Assembly: GCA_020627425.1 (NCBI GenBank)
Contig: JAHKXX010000084.1
Coordinates: forward strand, 1 to 5,583
Origin: a bacterium
GTDB lineage: Bacteria; Bacillota; Clostridia; Oscillospirales; Acutalibacteraceae
Direction of reading: 5' to 3'
Length of the DNA: 5,583 bases
The stretch's first letter is position 1. Each line of letters starts with the position of its first letter. Shown one piece after another: positions 1 to 5,298 of the stretch. The notes under the pieces are model-generated. The model searched no databases, was not told the origin of the DNA, and saw only the letters and a program-made list of their open reading frames with translations. The position numbers and the translations under genes are program-made.

Positions 1-371
1 GTCTCCTCAATTATAGGCTGAGGCTCGGGCTTGGTCTCCTCAATTATAGGCTGAGGCTCGGGCTTGGTCTCCTCAATTATAGGCTGAGGCTCGGGCTCGG
101 TCTCCTCAATTATAGGCTGAGGCTCGGGCTTGGTTTCTTCTATTATAGGTTCAGCTGTCGGCTCGGGCTTGGTTTCCTCAATTATAGGCTGAGGCTTAGG
201 CTCGGGCTTGGTCTCCTCAATTATAGGCTGAGGCTGAGGCTCGGGCTTGGTTTCCTCAATTATAGGCTGGGACTCGGTCTCGGGCTTGGTCTCCTCAATT
301 ATAGGCTGAGGCTCGGGCTTGGGTTCTTCGATTATTGGCTCGGCTGCCGGTTCGGGCTTGGGTTCGGGTTT
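1..371 (-). repeat. In-frame coding tandem repeat, 33- and 39-bp units
   Basis: Units start at 1, 34, 67, 100, 133, 172, 211, 250, 289 and 322. Five (1, 34, 67, 100, 289) are 33 bp and nearly identical; the others are 39 bp with a two-codon insertion. All lengths are multiples of three, so the reading frame is kept. The encoded unit is PQPIIEETKPE, with variants such as PQPQ, PKPQ, TESQ, PTAE and PAAE at the insertion site and one ETEPE instead of ETKPE. The copies toward the left are the most uniform and those at 322-371 the most diverged, as expected if the array expands by slippage or recombination away from an older edge. It continues outside the window. Confidence 0.95.
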
Positions 372-1628
372 ATCTATCGAGACAGGTTTTGCCCTTTCAG
401 CCGTTTCATTTACAACTGCGGCTGTTGCAACTGTAGCAGCAGCTGCGGCAACAGTCTGCCCCGACATTTCATTAGCGGCAGGCATAGGAGGACGGGAAAC
501 GGCAGGAGGAATGTTGCCGCCTGCCGGATATACGGGCTGCGGCGGTGCCATATAGGGACTCTGCATCTGATTAACAGGAGCGTTTACAGCTGCGGGGTAC
601 TGCTGAGGATAAGTGCTGCGTGGTACAGGGGCATATCCCTGCGGTGCTGTGTAGGGAACGGGCTGAGGTGCAACAGGCTGAGGTACAGAGACCTGCTGCA
701 TAAGTGCCTTGTTTTCATCGGCAAGGCTCCTGGCGTATCCCTTATAAACGGTAAATACAAGCATTATCGAGAATCTGTACAGCAGCAGGAACGAAGGTAC
801 AGAAACAGCAAGTATAGTAAGAAACGCTTTGCCTGTAAAGTCGGGTGATGCTGAAAGACCGATCAAAGAAAGAGCGACAACAGCAACGTCTATAACGGTC
901 AGTGCGATAGTCGAGAACATAAGCAGGCCTACGCCGCCTTTGTAGACGCCCTTTGCATTAAAGGTCCTCTTTACAGAGGCACAGGAGACTGTAAGTCCAA
1001 TTGACCACAGCAGCGACATAAGTCCGTAAACAAAGAGCACACCGGTAAGTATGATAAGGGCAATAAAGATACTGTTTCCTGTGCCGGTTATACTCGAATC
1101 AAGTTCCGCACCGGACAACATTGACGAAATGCCCAGACCACCGAGAAAGATAAAGATAAATGAAACAAACGCTCCCAGTGTACCAAACGCAAAAATAACG
1201 ATATGTATTATAGAATGTGCCTGCACGAGGCTCATACCAACATTCGGAGACGCGGTTTCTTTTTTACTGATGGACTTAAAGAATGCCACAAACAGTCCTA
1301 TACCGCACAAAAGGTTACTTACGAAATAAATACCCATATATGCATAGGAAGCTCCGAATGAGGACCTGAAAGACACTTCGGTAATATCACTTACCTGATC
1401 ACCCAGGACGTTTCCTGATAAATATGACACAAATTCATTGGCCATATCCATAAGCTGGCTGCTGATGATAATAGACAACACTATAATTCCTGCGAACACC
1501 ACTGCCGCAACTGTAGTAATCAGTGCCGCGATCACCGTAACCGGACTTCGCAGTGCTTTCTTCACTGACTCCTTATTCTTTCCATAAGGCTTCGGGTCAA
1601 GCGACGGATCATAAAACCGGGAATTCAT
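1..1628 (-). CDS. Multi-pass membrane protein with Pro-rich linker and Glu/Pro/Lys tandem-repeat tail (3' end cut by window)
   Basis: An open frame runs from ATG at 1628 to the left edge without a stop, giving at least 542 codons; the C-terminus lies outside. The start is supported by AGAGGAG eight bases upstream (complement of 1637-1643) and a promoter just beyond. A short basic N-terminus (KNKESVKKALR) precedes about six hydrophobic segments near residues 30-56, 94-117, 139-166, 187-215, 233-258 and 268-292, so both ends are predicted cytoplasmic. No cleavable signal peptide is apparent. Residues about 314-418 form a Pro/Gln/Tyr then Ala-rich linker. From about residue 420 the protein is a tandem repeat of PQPIIEETKPE-like units to the window edge. 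I recognise no catalytic motif or family, and the function is unknown. The acidic Pro-rich tail could be an extended spacer or docking region, which is inference. Certain as a gene, unknown as to role. Confidence 0.85.
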   Translation of the reverse strand, partial: MNSRFYDPSLDPKPYGKNKESVKKALRSPVTVIAALITTVAAVVFAGIIVLSIIISSQLMDMANEFVSYLSGNVLGDQVSDITEVSFRSSFGASYAYMGIYFVSNLLCGIGLFVAFFKSISKKETASPNVGMSLVQAHSIIHIVIFAFGTLGAFVSFIFIFLGGLGISSMLSGAELDSSITGTGNSIFIALIILTGVLFVYGLMSLLWSIGLTVSCASVKRTFNAKGVYKGGVGLLMFSTIALTVIDVAVVALSLIGLSASPDFTGKAFLTILAVSVPSFLLLYRFSIMLVFTVYKGYARSLADENKALMQQVSVPQPVAPQPVPYTAPQGYAPVPRSTYPQQYPAAVNAPVNQMQSPYMAPPQPVYPAGGNIPPAVSRPPMPAANEMSGQTVAAAAATVATAAVVNETAERAKPVSIDKPEPKPEPAAEPIIEEPKPEPQPIIEETKPETESQPIIEETKPEPQPQPIIEETKPEPKPQPIIEETKPEPTAEPIIEETKPEPQPIIEETEPEPQPIIEETKPEPQPIIEETKPEPQPIIEE

Positions 1629-1665
1629 ATAAATTACTCCTCTGACACATTTAAATTTACATTAA

Positions 1666-1695
1666 ATTATACCATCGCTCCCTTCTCCCTGTCAA
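1666..1695 (-). promoter_or_regulatory. Sigma-A type promoter of the membrane-protein gene
   Basis: Read on the minus strand, TTGACA (complement of 1690-1695) is separated by 18 bp from TATAAT (complement of 1666-1671). The bases TGG directly before the -10 box give an extended -10. Both hexamers match consensus exactly. Transcription would begin near 1659, leaving a leader of roughly 30 nt with the Shine-Dalgarno site at 1637-1643. The -35 box is the TGTCAA word of a decayed copy of the 27-bp repeat found further right. Confidence 0.85.
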
Positions 1696-1723
1696 GGCGC
1701 AGTGCCTGCGCTGTCAATTCGCG
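1690..1723. repeat. Solitary decayed copy of the 27-bp GC-rich repeat
   Basis: The core at 1696-1719 matches the unit at 1949-1975 over 24 bases, followed by CGCG. It is preceded by TGTCAA, the end of a previous unit, with five bases (TTCGC) missing at the junction. It contains the same GCGCAG-TGC-CTGCGC hairpin as the array and contributes the -35 box of the leftward promoter. Confidence 0.8.
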
Positions 1724-1921
1724 TACTCGAATTGGTAGTATCCCTACCTTGTGGCACGCGTACAGGTTTGGTTTATTATACCTCTCCGTCCGCGTCACGG
1801 CGCACAGGGCGCCGCTTAGCGCTGCTTTGATGTGAGAATAAGTGTATTTGTCTTTTCTGCTTACTAAATCGCGTTACTTGCACCTATTCCAAAACACCCA
1901 GAATTATTTTACACTAACCCT
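1724..1921. other. Non-coding, hairpin-rich stretch between divergent genes
   Basis: No convincing gene is seen. Small palindromes are dense: GGTAG/CTACC (1734-1738 with 1744-1748), CGGCGC/GCGCCG around a five-base loop (1798-1803 with 1809-1814) and AGCGCT (1818-1823). The first half is GC-rich, the second AT-rich, unlike either neighbouring gene. None of the hairpins has a T-run suggesting a terminator. They may be decayed relatives of the 27-bp repeat, which is inference. Confidence 0.5.
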
Positions 1922-2006
1922 CGCGGCGGAGTGCCTCCGCGGTCGATTCGCGGCGCAGTGCCTGCGCTGTCAATTCGCGGCGCAGTGCCTGCGCTGTCGA
2001 TTCGCG
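1922..2006. repeat. Three tandem copies of a 27-bp hairpin repeat plus a four-base remnant
   Basis: Units lie at 1922-1948, 1949-1975 and 1976-2002, followed by CGCG. Each contains a six-bp stem with loop TGC. In units two and three the stem is GCGCAG/CTGCGC; in unit one it is GCGGAG/CTCCGC, so both arms changed together. Units two and three differ by one base (TGTCAATT versus TGTCGATT). There are no spacers, so this is not a CRISPR array. The type resembles REP-like short palindromic intergenic repeats; identity as a named family is not established here. Confidence 0.9.
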
Positions 2007-2037
2007 CACAAGCTTTCAATAAGCGTAGAGTTTATCA

Positions 2038-2066
2038 TTGCAAATATTATTGGTGTGTGCTAAAAT
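2038..2066 (+). promoter_or_regulatory. Promoter of the restriction-modification operon
   Basis: TTGCAA (2038-2043) and TAAAAT (2061-2066) are 17 bp apart, and TGC just before the -10 box gives an extended -10. Each hexamer deviates from consensus at one position. The start would be near 2073, leaving only about 17 nt before the first ATG. It lies between the repeat array and the first methyltransferase gene, and no other good promoter is seen inside the operon. Confidence 0.65.
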
Positions 2067-2089
2067 GAATTAATACATAATGATTTGGG

Positions 2090-2887
2090 ATGATGACTTT
2101 GTTTGATTTTCAAAATGAAGATTGGCACACTACGGATATTGATGTTGATAGTTTGTGGATCATTAATAAGCGTGACTCCAGCGGTAAACATTCAAATATA
2201 TATCATGGGAATTTTGTGCCGCAGATACCTTATCAAATGATAAAAAGATATACAAAGACTAATGATATAGTTCTTGATATTTTTTCCGGAAGTGGAACCA
2301 CACTTTTCGAGTGTGAAAAATTGAATAGAAATTTTATTGGTACAGACATAAACTCTGAACTTGTAAATTATGTCAATTCCAAAATGGAATCCACCACTTC
2401 TATAAAATTCTATAATAATTATTGTGACAACACGGATACCGAAAATTTTAAAAGAATAGTTTCACATAATCTTGATCAATTAAACAGCGAAAAGGTGGAT
2501 TTACTTCTATCTCATCCGCCGTATTGGAATATAATTAAATTTACCAACGATCCAAATGATCTGTCAAATATCAATGATATGAATGAATTTATTGATAGAT
2601 TTATTGTTTCAATGTCTAATGGATTGTTGTTTTTAAAAAAAGGCGGCTATTTTGTAGTAGTTGCCGGTGATATATATCGTAACAGCGAGGTTATCCCTTT
2701 AGGTTTTTATCTGATGTATGCTATAAAAAAACAATTCAAATGTAAAATGAAGGGTATAATAGTAAAAAACATTGAAGGTAATCGTGGAAAAATAGGCGCA
2801 AACGGTATTTGGAAATATCGGGCGCTAAAAAGTGATTATTATTTGTTTAAGCACGAGTATATTTTTGTTTTTAAAAAGGAATGGTAA
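2090..2887 (+). CDS. Type II DNA amino-methyltransferase (N4-cytosine or N6-adenine), first modification enzyme of the R-M operon
   Basis: A 265-residue protein transferring a methyl group from S-adenosylmethionine to a DNA base amino group, protecting host DNA from the neighbouring nuclease. The SAM-binding motif I is VLDIFSGSGTT (61-71), preceded by a motif X-like HGNFVPQIPYQMIKRY (39-54). An acidic GTDIN (84-88) follows, and the catalytic motif IV is SHPPYW (141-146). The GGYFVVVAGD strand (185-194) and the terminal HEYIFVFKK (255-263) fit the end of the catalytic fold. SPPY-like forms are frequent in N4-cytosine enzymes, but the base cannot be decided from this motif. The order X-I-IV with an end at the HEYI strand looks like a circularly permuted beta-class enzyme. 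Target recognition probably sits around 200-250. ATG at 2090 is followed directly by another ATG at 2093; the Shine-Dalgarno site is weak (TTTGGG), so the exact start is open by one codon. The gene is AT-rich and the next gene starts one base after its stop. Confidence 0.85.
   Translation: MMTLFDFQNEDWHTTDIDVDSLWIINKRDSSGKHSNIYHGNFVPQIPYQMIKRYTKTNDIVLDIFSGSGTTLFECEKLNRNFIGTDINSELVNYVNSKMESTTSIKFYNNYCDNTDTENFKRIVSHNLDQLNSEKVDLLLSHPPYWNIIKFTNDPNDLSNINDMNEFIDRFIVSMSNGLLFLKKGGYFVVVAGDIYRNSEVIPLGFYLMYAIKKQFKCKMKGIIVKNIEGNRGKIGANGIWKYRALKSDYYLFKHEYIFVFKKEW
2876..2880 (+). promoter_or_regulatory. Ribosome binding site that fixes the nuclease start at 2889
   Basis: AAGGA lies inside the last codons of the methyltransferase gene, eight bases before ATG at 2889. 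The frame stays open upstream to ATG 2832, but that codon has no comparable site and would add a 19-residue hydrophobic overlap with the methyltransferase. The start at 2889, one base after the upstream stop, suggests translational coupling. Confidence 0.8.
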
Positions 2888-2888
2888 T

Positions 2889-3572
2889 ATGACAAAAAAA
2901 GAACTGTTTATTAAATTAGCAATGCCGGATGACAATGGTGTATCAAGATGGGTCAGTGTCAATGAGTTTAAAGGGGAATATGAGAGCTTACAGTTGGGTA
3001 ACGGGGGTTCGTGGTGCAGAGCGAGTTCTGCTTTAGCAAAGAAGTATAATGTTGAATTCAACAAAAGCATTACTAAGGGGACCTCTATTGACGCGATCCG
3101 ATTGAACGGATTTAATACAAAAAAGACATTTAATCAAAACATAAGATCAGACATCAGAGATTATTATAAAAACGAAAAATGTGTTATGCTTGGAGTAAGA
3201 GGAACATCTGAAAACACAAAAATCGAAATAGATCATAAGGATGGCAGAAAAGATGACTGGAGAGTATCAGATTTAGCAACTCAGAAAAAAGAAGATTTCC
3301 AACCGTTATGCAAGGCTGCGAACGATGCCAAAAGACAGATATGTCAGCAATGCAAGGCAACAAATAAACGTTGGAACGCAAAGAACATAAAAGGTAATCC
3401 TTATGCTTTTTATGAAGGCGATGAAAACTACAACGATGTACTTGGATGTGTTGGCTGTTACCAATATGATCCTGTAGAATACAGAAAATCATCAATAAAG
3501 AAAATAACAAAGGAAGCTTCGGAGCATACAACGGACTATATCATGACTAAGTTATATGGAGAAGCAGAATAA
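2889..3572 (+). CDS. HNH (beta-beta-alpha metal) type II restriction endonuclease
   Basis: A 227-residue protein predicted to cut DNA at the sequence modified by the two flanking methyltransferases. The catalytic segment reads IEIDHKDGRKDD (112-123), then DFQPLCKAANDAKRQ (136-150). D115-H116 are the likely metal ligand and general base, and N145 the second metal ligand. A classical third His is absent, as in known HNH restriction enzymes such as Hpy99I. Cys pairs C152-x2-C155 and C187-x2-C190 should bind a structural zinc. The N-terminal 90 residues, with RWVSVNEF and GGSWCRASS, show no motif I know and probably contribute to DNA recognition; C-terminal CVGCYQYDPVEYR (187-199) is basic-aromatic and may also contact DNA. 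The gene lies between two methyltransferases with one base before it and 20 after. The specificity cannot be read from sequence. The nuclease role rests on the motif plus context; a non-R-M HNH nuclease is much less likely. Confidence 0.85.
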   Translation: MTKKELFIKLAMPDDNGVSRWVSVNEFKGEYESLQLGNGGSWCRASSALAKKYNVEFNKSITKGTSIDAIRLNGFNTKKTFNQNIRSDIRDYYKNEKCVMLGVRGTSENTKIEIDHKDGRKDDWRVSDLATQKKEDFQPLCKAANDAKRQICQQCKATNKRWNAKNIKGNPYAFYEGDENYNDVLGCVGCYQYDPVEYRKSSIKKITKEASEHTTDYIMTKLYGEAE

Positions 3573-3592
3573 ATAATGCAAGGATTAAAAAT

Positions 3593-4591
3593 ATGAATTA
3601 TATCGGATCAAAATTGAAGCTGTGCAGTGATTTTTTACCGCAAACTATATCTTCAACCTGCGGAAACGATTTATCGAACTGTACTTTCTGTGACATATTC
3701 GCTGGGACCGGGATTGTAGGACGTACATTTAAATCAAAAGTAAAAAAAGTAATATCAAATGATATTGAATACTATAGCTATATACTGAATAAAAATTATA
3801 TAGAGAACCACCGACCCATAGAAAACAAAGCAAAATATATTGAAGAATTAAACAGCATTCCCTTAGTCGATGACGGATTTATTTATAAAAATTATTGTCT
3901 TGGAGGCAGCGGGGAAAGACAATATTTTTCCGATTATAATGGGAAAAAGATCGATTCGGCAAGAAAAAAGATAGAAAGCTGGCTTTGTGAACAAAGCATT
4001 GACTATAATTTATACTATTATTTGCTTTGTAGTTTATTAGAATCTGCCGATAAAGTAGCAAACACTGCTTCAGTATATGGAGCTTATTTAAAGAAACTAA
4101 AAAAATCCGCTCAACAAGAGCTGGTAATACAAGGGGCGGAATTTGAAATAAACGAAAATCAACATATTGTTTACCAAATGGATGCAAATGAATTAATAAA
4201 AGAAATATCAGGTGATATTTTATATTTGGATCCTCCTTATAACGCCCGCCAGTACGGAGCAAACTACCATTTATTAAATACAATTGCAGAATACAAACCG
4301 TTTGAGCCAAGAGGAAAAACGGGATTAAGATCATATACTAAATCTAAATACTGTTCTAAAAACACCGTTAAAGAGGAATTTGAATTCTTGATAAAGAATG
4401 CAAACTTCAAATATATTTTTCTATCATATAATAATGAAGGTCTTATGACTGTTGATGAAATAGAAAGTATAATGGGAAAATACGGACATTATGATTTAGC
4501 GCAAACAAGTTATCAGCGTTTTAAAGCAGATTCCAATCGTTTTAATAAATCAGATTCAACAATTGAGTATTTACATATACTAACGAAATAA
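3593..4591 (+). CDS. D12-class DNA adenine-N6 methyltransferase, second modification enzyme of the R-M operon
   Basis: A 332-residue SAM-dependent methyltransferase placing N6-methyladenine in DNA. The D12 family signature is complete: motif X NYIGSK (2-7), motif I CDIFAGTGIVG (33-43), acidic SNDIEYYS (55-62), LLESADKVANT (148-158), catalytic YLDPPYN (211-217) followed by ARQYGANYHLL, and FLSYNNEG (276-283). The 70-200 region, including the Gly-rich LGGSGERQYFS, probably holds target recognition. This X-I-TRD-IV order is the alpha class, distinct from the other methyltransferase of the operon. Length is normal for the family. AAGGA at 3580-3584, eight bases before ATG 3593, supports the start. 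It presumably modifies the strand, or the base, not covered by the first enzyme, which is inference from gene order. A strong hairpin 32 bases after the stop closes the operon. Confidence 0.9.
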   Translation: MNYIGSKLKLCSDFLPQTISSTCGNDLSNCTFCDIFAGTGIVGRTFKSKVKKVISNDIEYYSYILNKNYIENHRPIENKAKYIEELNSIPLVDDGFIYKNYCLGGSGERQYFSDYNGKKIDSARKKIESWLCEQSIDYNLYYYLLCSLLESADKVANTASVYGAYLKKLKKSAQQELVIQGAEFEINENQHIVYQMDANELIKEISGDILYLDPPYNARQYGANYHLLNTIAEYKPFEPRGKTGLRSYTKSKYCSKNTVKEEFEFLIKNANFKYIFLSYNNEGLMTVDEIESIMGKYGHYDLAQTSYQRFKADSNRFNKSDSTIEYLHILTK

Positions 4592-4623
4592 TTATTTGCT
4601 ACTTCAAAGAACTGAATAGAGCC

Positions 4624-4669
4624 AATAATCCGAGCTTTTCGCCTATAAAAGCAAAAAGCTCGGATTATT
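4624..4669 (+). terminator. Intrinsic-type terminator after the R-M operon
   Basis: A perfect 16-bp stem pairs 4624-4639 with 4654-4669 around a 14-base loop. The core is CCGAGC/GCTCGG, with A/T pairs at both ends. The 3' arm ends ATTATTT followed by GTGTTGG, so the U-tract is partly inside the stem and short. Within the loop a second pairing, GCTTTT with AAAAGC, is possible. The stem is symmetric and might also act on leftward transcripts. Position directly after the last R-M gene supports a terminator. Confidence 0.7.
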
Positions 4670-4670
4670 T

Positions 4671-4811
4671 GTGTTGGTTGACCCCGCGGCAGCGCGACAC
4701 TGCCCACCTTCTCGGCACACGGCGTATAACTTAAACTCGCGTATTTATTTTTATTCTTATACTCTTAATTCATACTTTTCTATGTTTCAGAAAAAGTTTG
4801 GATACACAACC
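4671..4811. other. Non-coding spacer with a short GC-rich island
   Basis: No supportable gene. The first part (about 4675-4742) is GC-rich and holds GGCAG/CTGCC (4688-4692 with 4700-4704); the rest is AT-rich. A small open frame crosses it but has no ribosome binding site and no recognisable protein features. The abrupt GC change next to the R-M terminator may mark the edge of the acquired segment, which is inference. Confidence 0.5.
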
Positions 4812-4909
4812 ATTATTCATTTTTCAGTTTTAAGTTTTCAGTATTCATTTAGAAGATCCTGACACGAAATTACTGAAAACTTAAGACTTAAAACTTAAAA
4901 ATGAATAAT
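4812..4909. repeat. Imperfect AT-rich inverted repeat (arms 4812-4843 and 4871-4909)
   Basis: The left arm begins ATTATTCATTTTTCAGTTTT and ends TTTTCAGTA. The right arm is its reverse complement except for one substitution and a seven-base insertion (GACTTAA), giving 32 and 39 bases. The arms are 27 bases apart. The motif AAGTTTTCAG recurs inside the arms. No coding potential is seen. It resembles a small non-autonomous palindromic element, but no flanking target duplication is evident. Confidence 0.8.
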
Positions 4910-4948
4910 ACAAAGCGAAAATCCCGACACTAACGTGTCAGGATCTTC
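4852..4948. repeat. 15-bp perfect inverted pair overlapping the tRNA-operon terminator
   Basis: GAAGATCCTGACACG at 4852-4866 is repeated exactly in inverted orientation at 4934-4948. The second copy is part of the tRNA-operon terminator stem. The first sits between the two arms of the AT-rich inverted repeat, so the two inverted pairs interleave rather than nest. Confidence 0.85.
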
Positions 4949-4953
4949 GCTTT
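4912..4953 (-). terminator. Terminator of the rRNA-tRNA operon
   Basis: Arms 4912-4930 and 4935-4953 form a 19-bp stem with a four-base loop. On the minus strand all 19 positions pair, two of them as G-U wobbles. On the plus strand those two become A/C mismatches, so the structure is built for the leftward transcript. The stem starts at the final A of the tRNA CCA end and is followed by T-rich sequence (GTATTATTCATTTTT). It is the expected end of the operon. Confidence 0.85.
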
Positions 4954-5029
4954 GGTGGACCAACAGGGACTCGAACCCCGGACCAACCGGTTATGAGCCG
5001 GTTGCTCTAACCAACTGAGCTATTGGTCC
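4953..5029 (-). tRNA. tRNA with CAT anticodon (tRNA-Ile2 or elongator tRNA-Met)
   Basis: A 77-nt cloverleaf with encoded CCA. The acceptor stem is GGACCAA/TTGGTCC, the anticodon stem ACCGG/CCGGT around loop CTCATAA, and the T arm holds TTCGAGT. The normal G1-C72 pair excludes an initiator tRNA. The GGACC acceptor start and CGGCTCATAACCG arm resemble the Gram-positive CAT tRNA whose C34 is converted to lysidine by TilS to read AUA as Ile. Elongator Met cannot be excluded from the sequence alone. It is the last gene of the operon. Confidence 0.93.
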
Positions 5030-5034
5030 ATATT

Positions 5035-5063
5035 GACCGCCCTGAAAAGGACGGTCGTTTTTT
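5035..5063 (+). other. Spacer hairpin between two tRNAs, with a plus-strand T6 run
   Basis: GACCG (5035-5039) pairs with CGGTC (5052-5056), extended by CC/GG (5040-5041 with 5049-5050) past one unpaired A. On the plus strand it is followed by G and six T, as in an intrinsic terminator for rightward transcription. On the minus strand, which carries the tRNAs, no U-tract follows, so there it would act only as a processing hairpin. Confidence 0.55.
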
Positions 5064-5138
5064 GGCTCCCCCAACTGGGCTCGAACCAGTGACATCATGA
5101 TTAACAGTCATGCGCTCTACCGACTGAGCTATGGAGGA
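5063..5138 (-). tRNA. tRNA-Asn (GTT)
   Basis: A 76-nt cloverleaf with encoded CCA. The acceptor is TCCTCCA/TGGGGGA with discriminator G, the anticodon stem CATGA/TCATG with loop CTGTTAA, and the T stem ACTGG/CCAGT. Anticodon GTT reads AAC and AAU. It lies directly after 5S rRNA in the leftward operon. Confidence 0.96.
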
Positions 5139-5144
5139 ATATTT

Positions 5145-5259
5145 GTGTTGGCATCTTCCTATCTTCCCGGGCAGTCACCCGCCAAGTATTTTCGGCACTA
5201 CAGGGCTTAACTTCCGTGTTCGGTATGGGAACGGGTGGACCCCCTGCGTCATCAACACC
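5145..5259 (-). rRNA. rrf: 5S ribosomal RNA
   Basis: Read on the minus strand, the conserved 5S stretch CCGAACACGGAAGTTAAGCC is present (complement within about 5205-5224), with CCCATACCGAAC before it and TACTTGG after it. Terminal helix I is GTGTTG (complement of 5253-5258) with CAACAC (complement of 5145-5150). The length of about 115 nt is normal. Ends may be off by a few bases. Two tRNA genes separate it from the 23S gene. Confidence 0.95.
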
Positions 5260-5266
5260 AACTGTT

Positions 5267-5284
5267 GTAACGCTGCGGCGTTAC
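5267..5284 (-). other. Spacer hairpin upstream of 5S rRNA
   Basis: GTAACGC (5267-5273) pairs perfectly with GCGTTAC (5278-5284) around TGCG. It lies in the tRNA-Glu to 5S spacer and probably marks a processing site in the precursor RNA. No U-tract follows on the transcribed strand, so it is unlikely to terminate. Confidence 0.55.
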
Positions 5285-5298
5285 TATATATACAAAAA

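Noticed and set aside
319..1329. Rightward open frames at 319-555 and 1051-1329
   Set aside because: Both are antisense to the well-supported leftward membrane-protein gene, with Gly/Ser- or Pro-rich composition mirroring its Pro/Ala codons and no ribosome binding sites.
1690..2006. CRISPR array
   Set aside because: The 27-bp units abut each other without spacers, and no cas gene is present.
1842..2063. Small open frame with a nine-residue AAQCLRC-type repeat
   Set aside because: The frame stays open only because the 27-bp non-coding repeat is a multiple of three. There is no ribosome binding site, and it overlaps the operon promoter.
2832..2888. Earlier start for the nuclease at 2832
   Set aside because: It would overlap the methyltransferase by 56 bases with no Shine-Dalgarno site, while ATG 2889 has AAGGA at the right distance.
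2825..4707. Leftward open frames opposite the R-M genes (2825-3070, 3184-3531, 3879-4334, 4513-4707)
   Set aside because: They are shadows of genes with clear motifs on the plus strand; the proteins show no domain and have no start signals.
4671..4862. Small rightward open frame after the R-M terminator
   Set aside because: No ribosome binding site, low-complexity product, and it runs into the inverted-repeat arm.
4953..5029. Initiator tRNA-Met
   Set aside because: The acceptor has a normal G1-C72 pair and the anticodon stem lacks the three G-C pairs typical of initiators.
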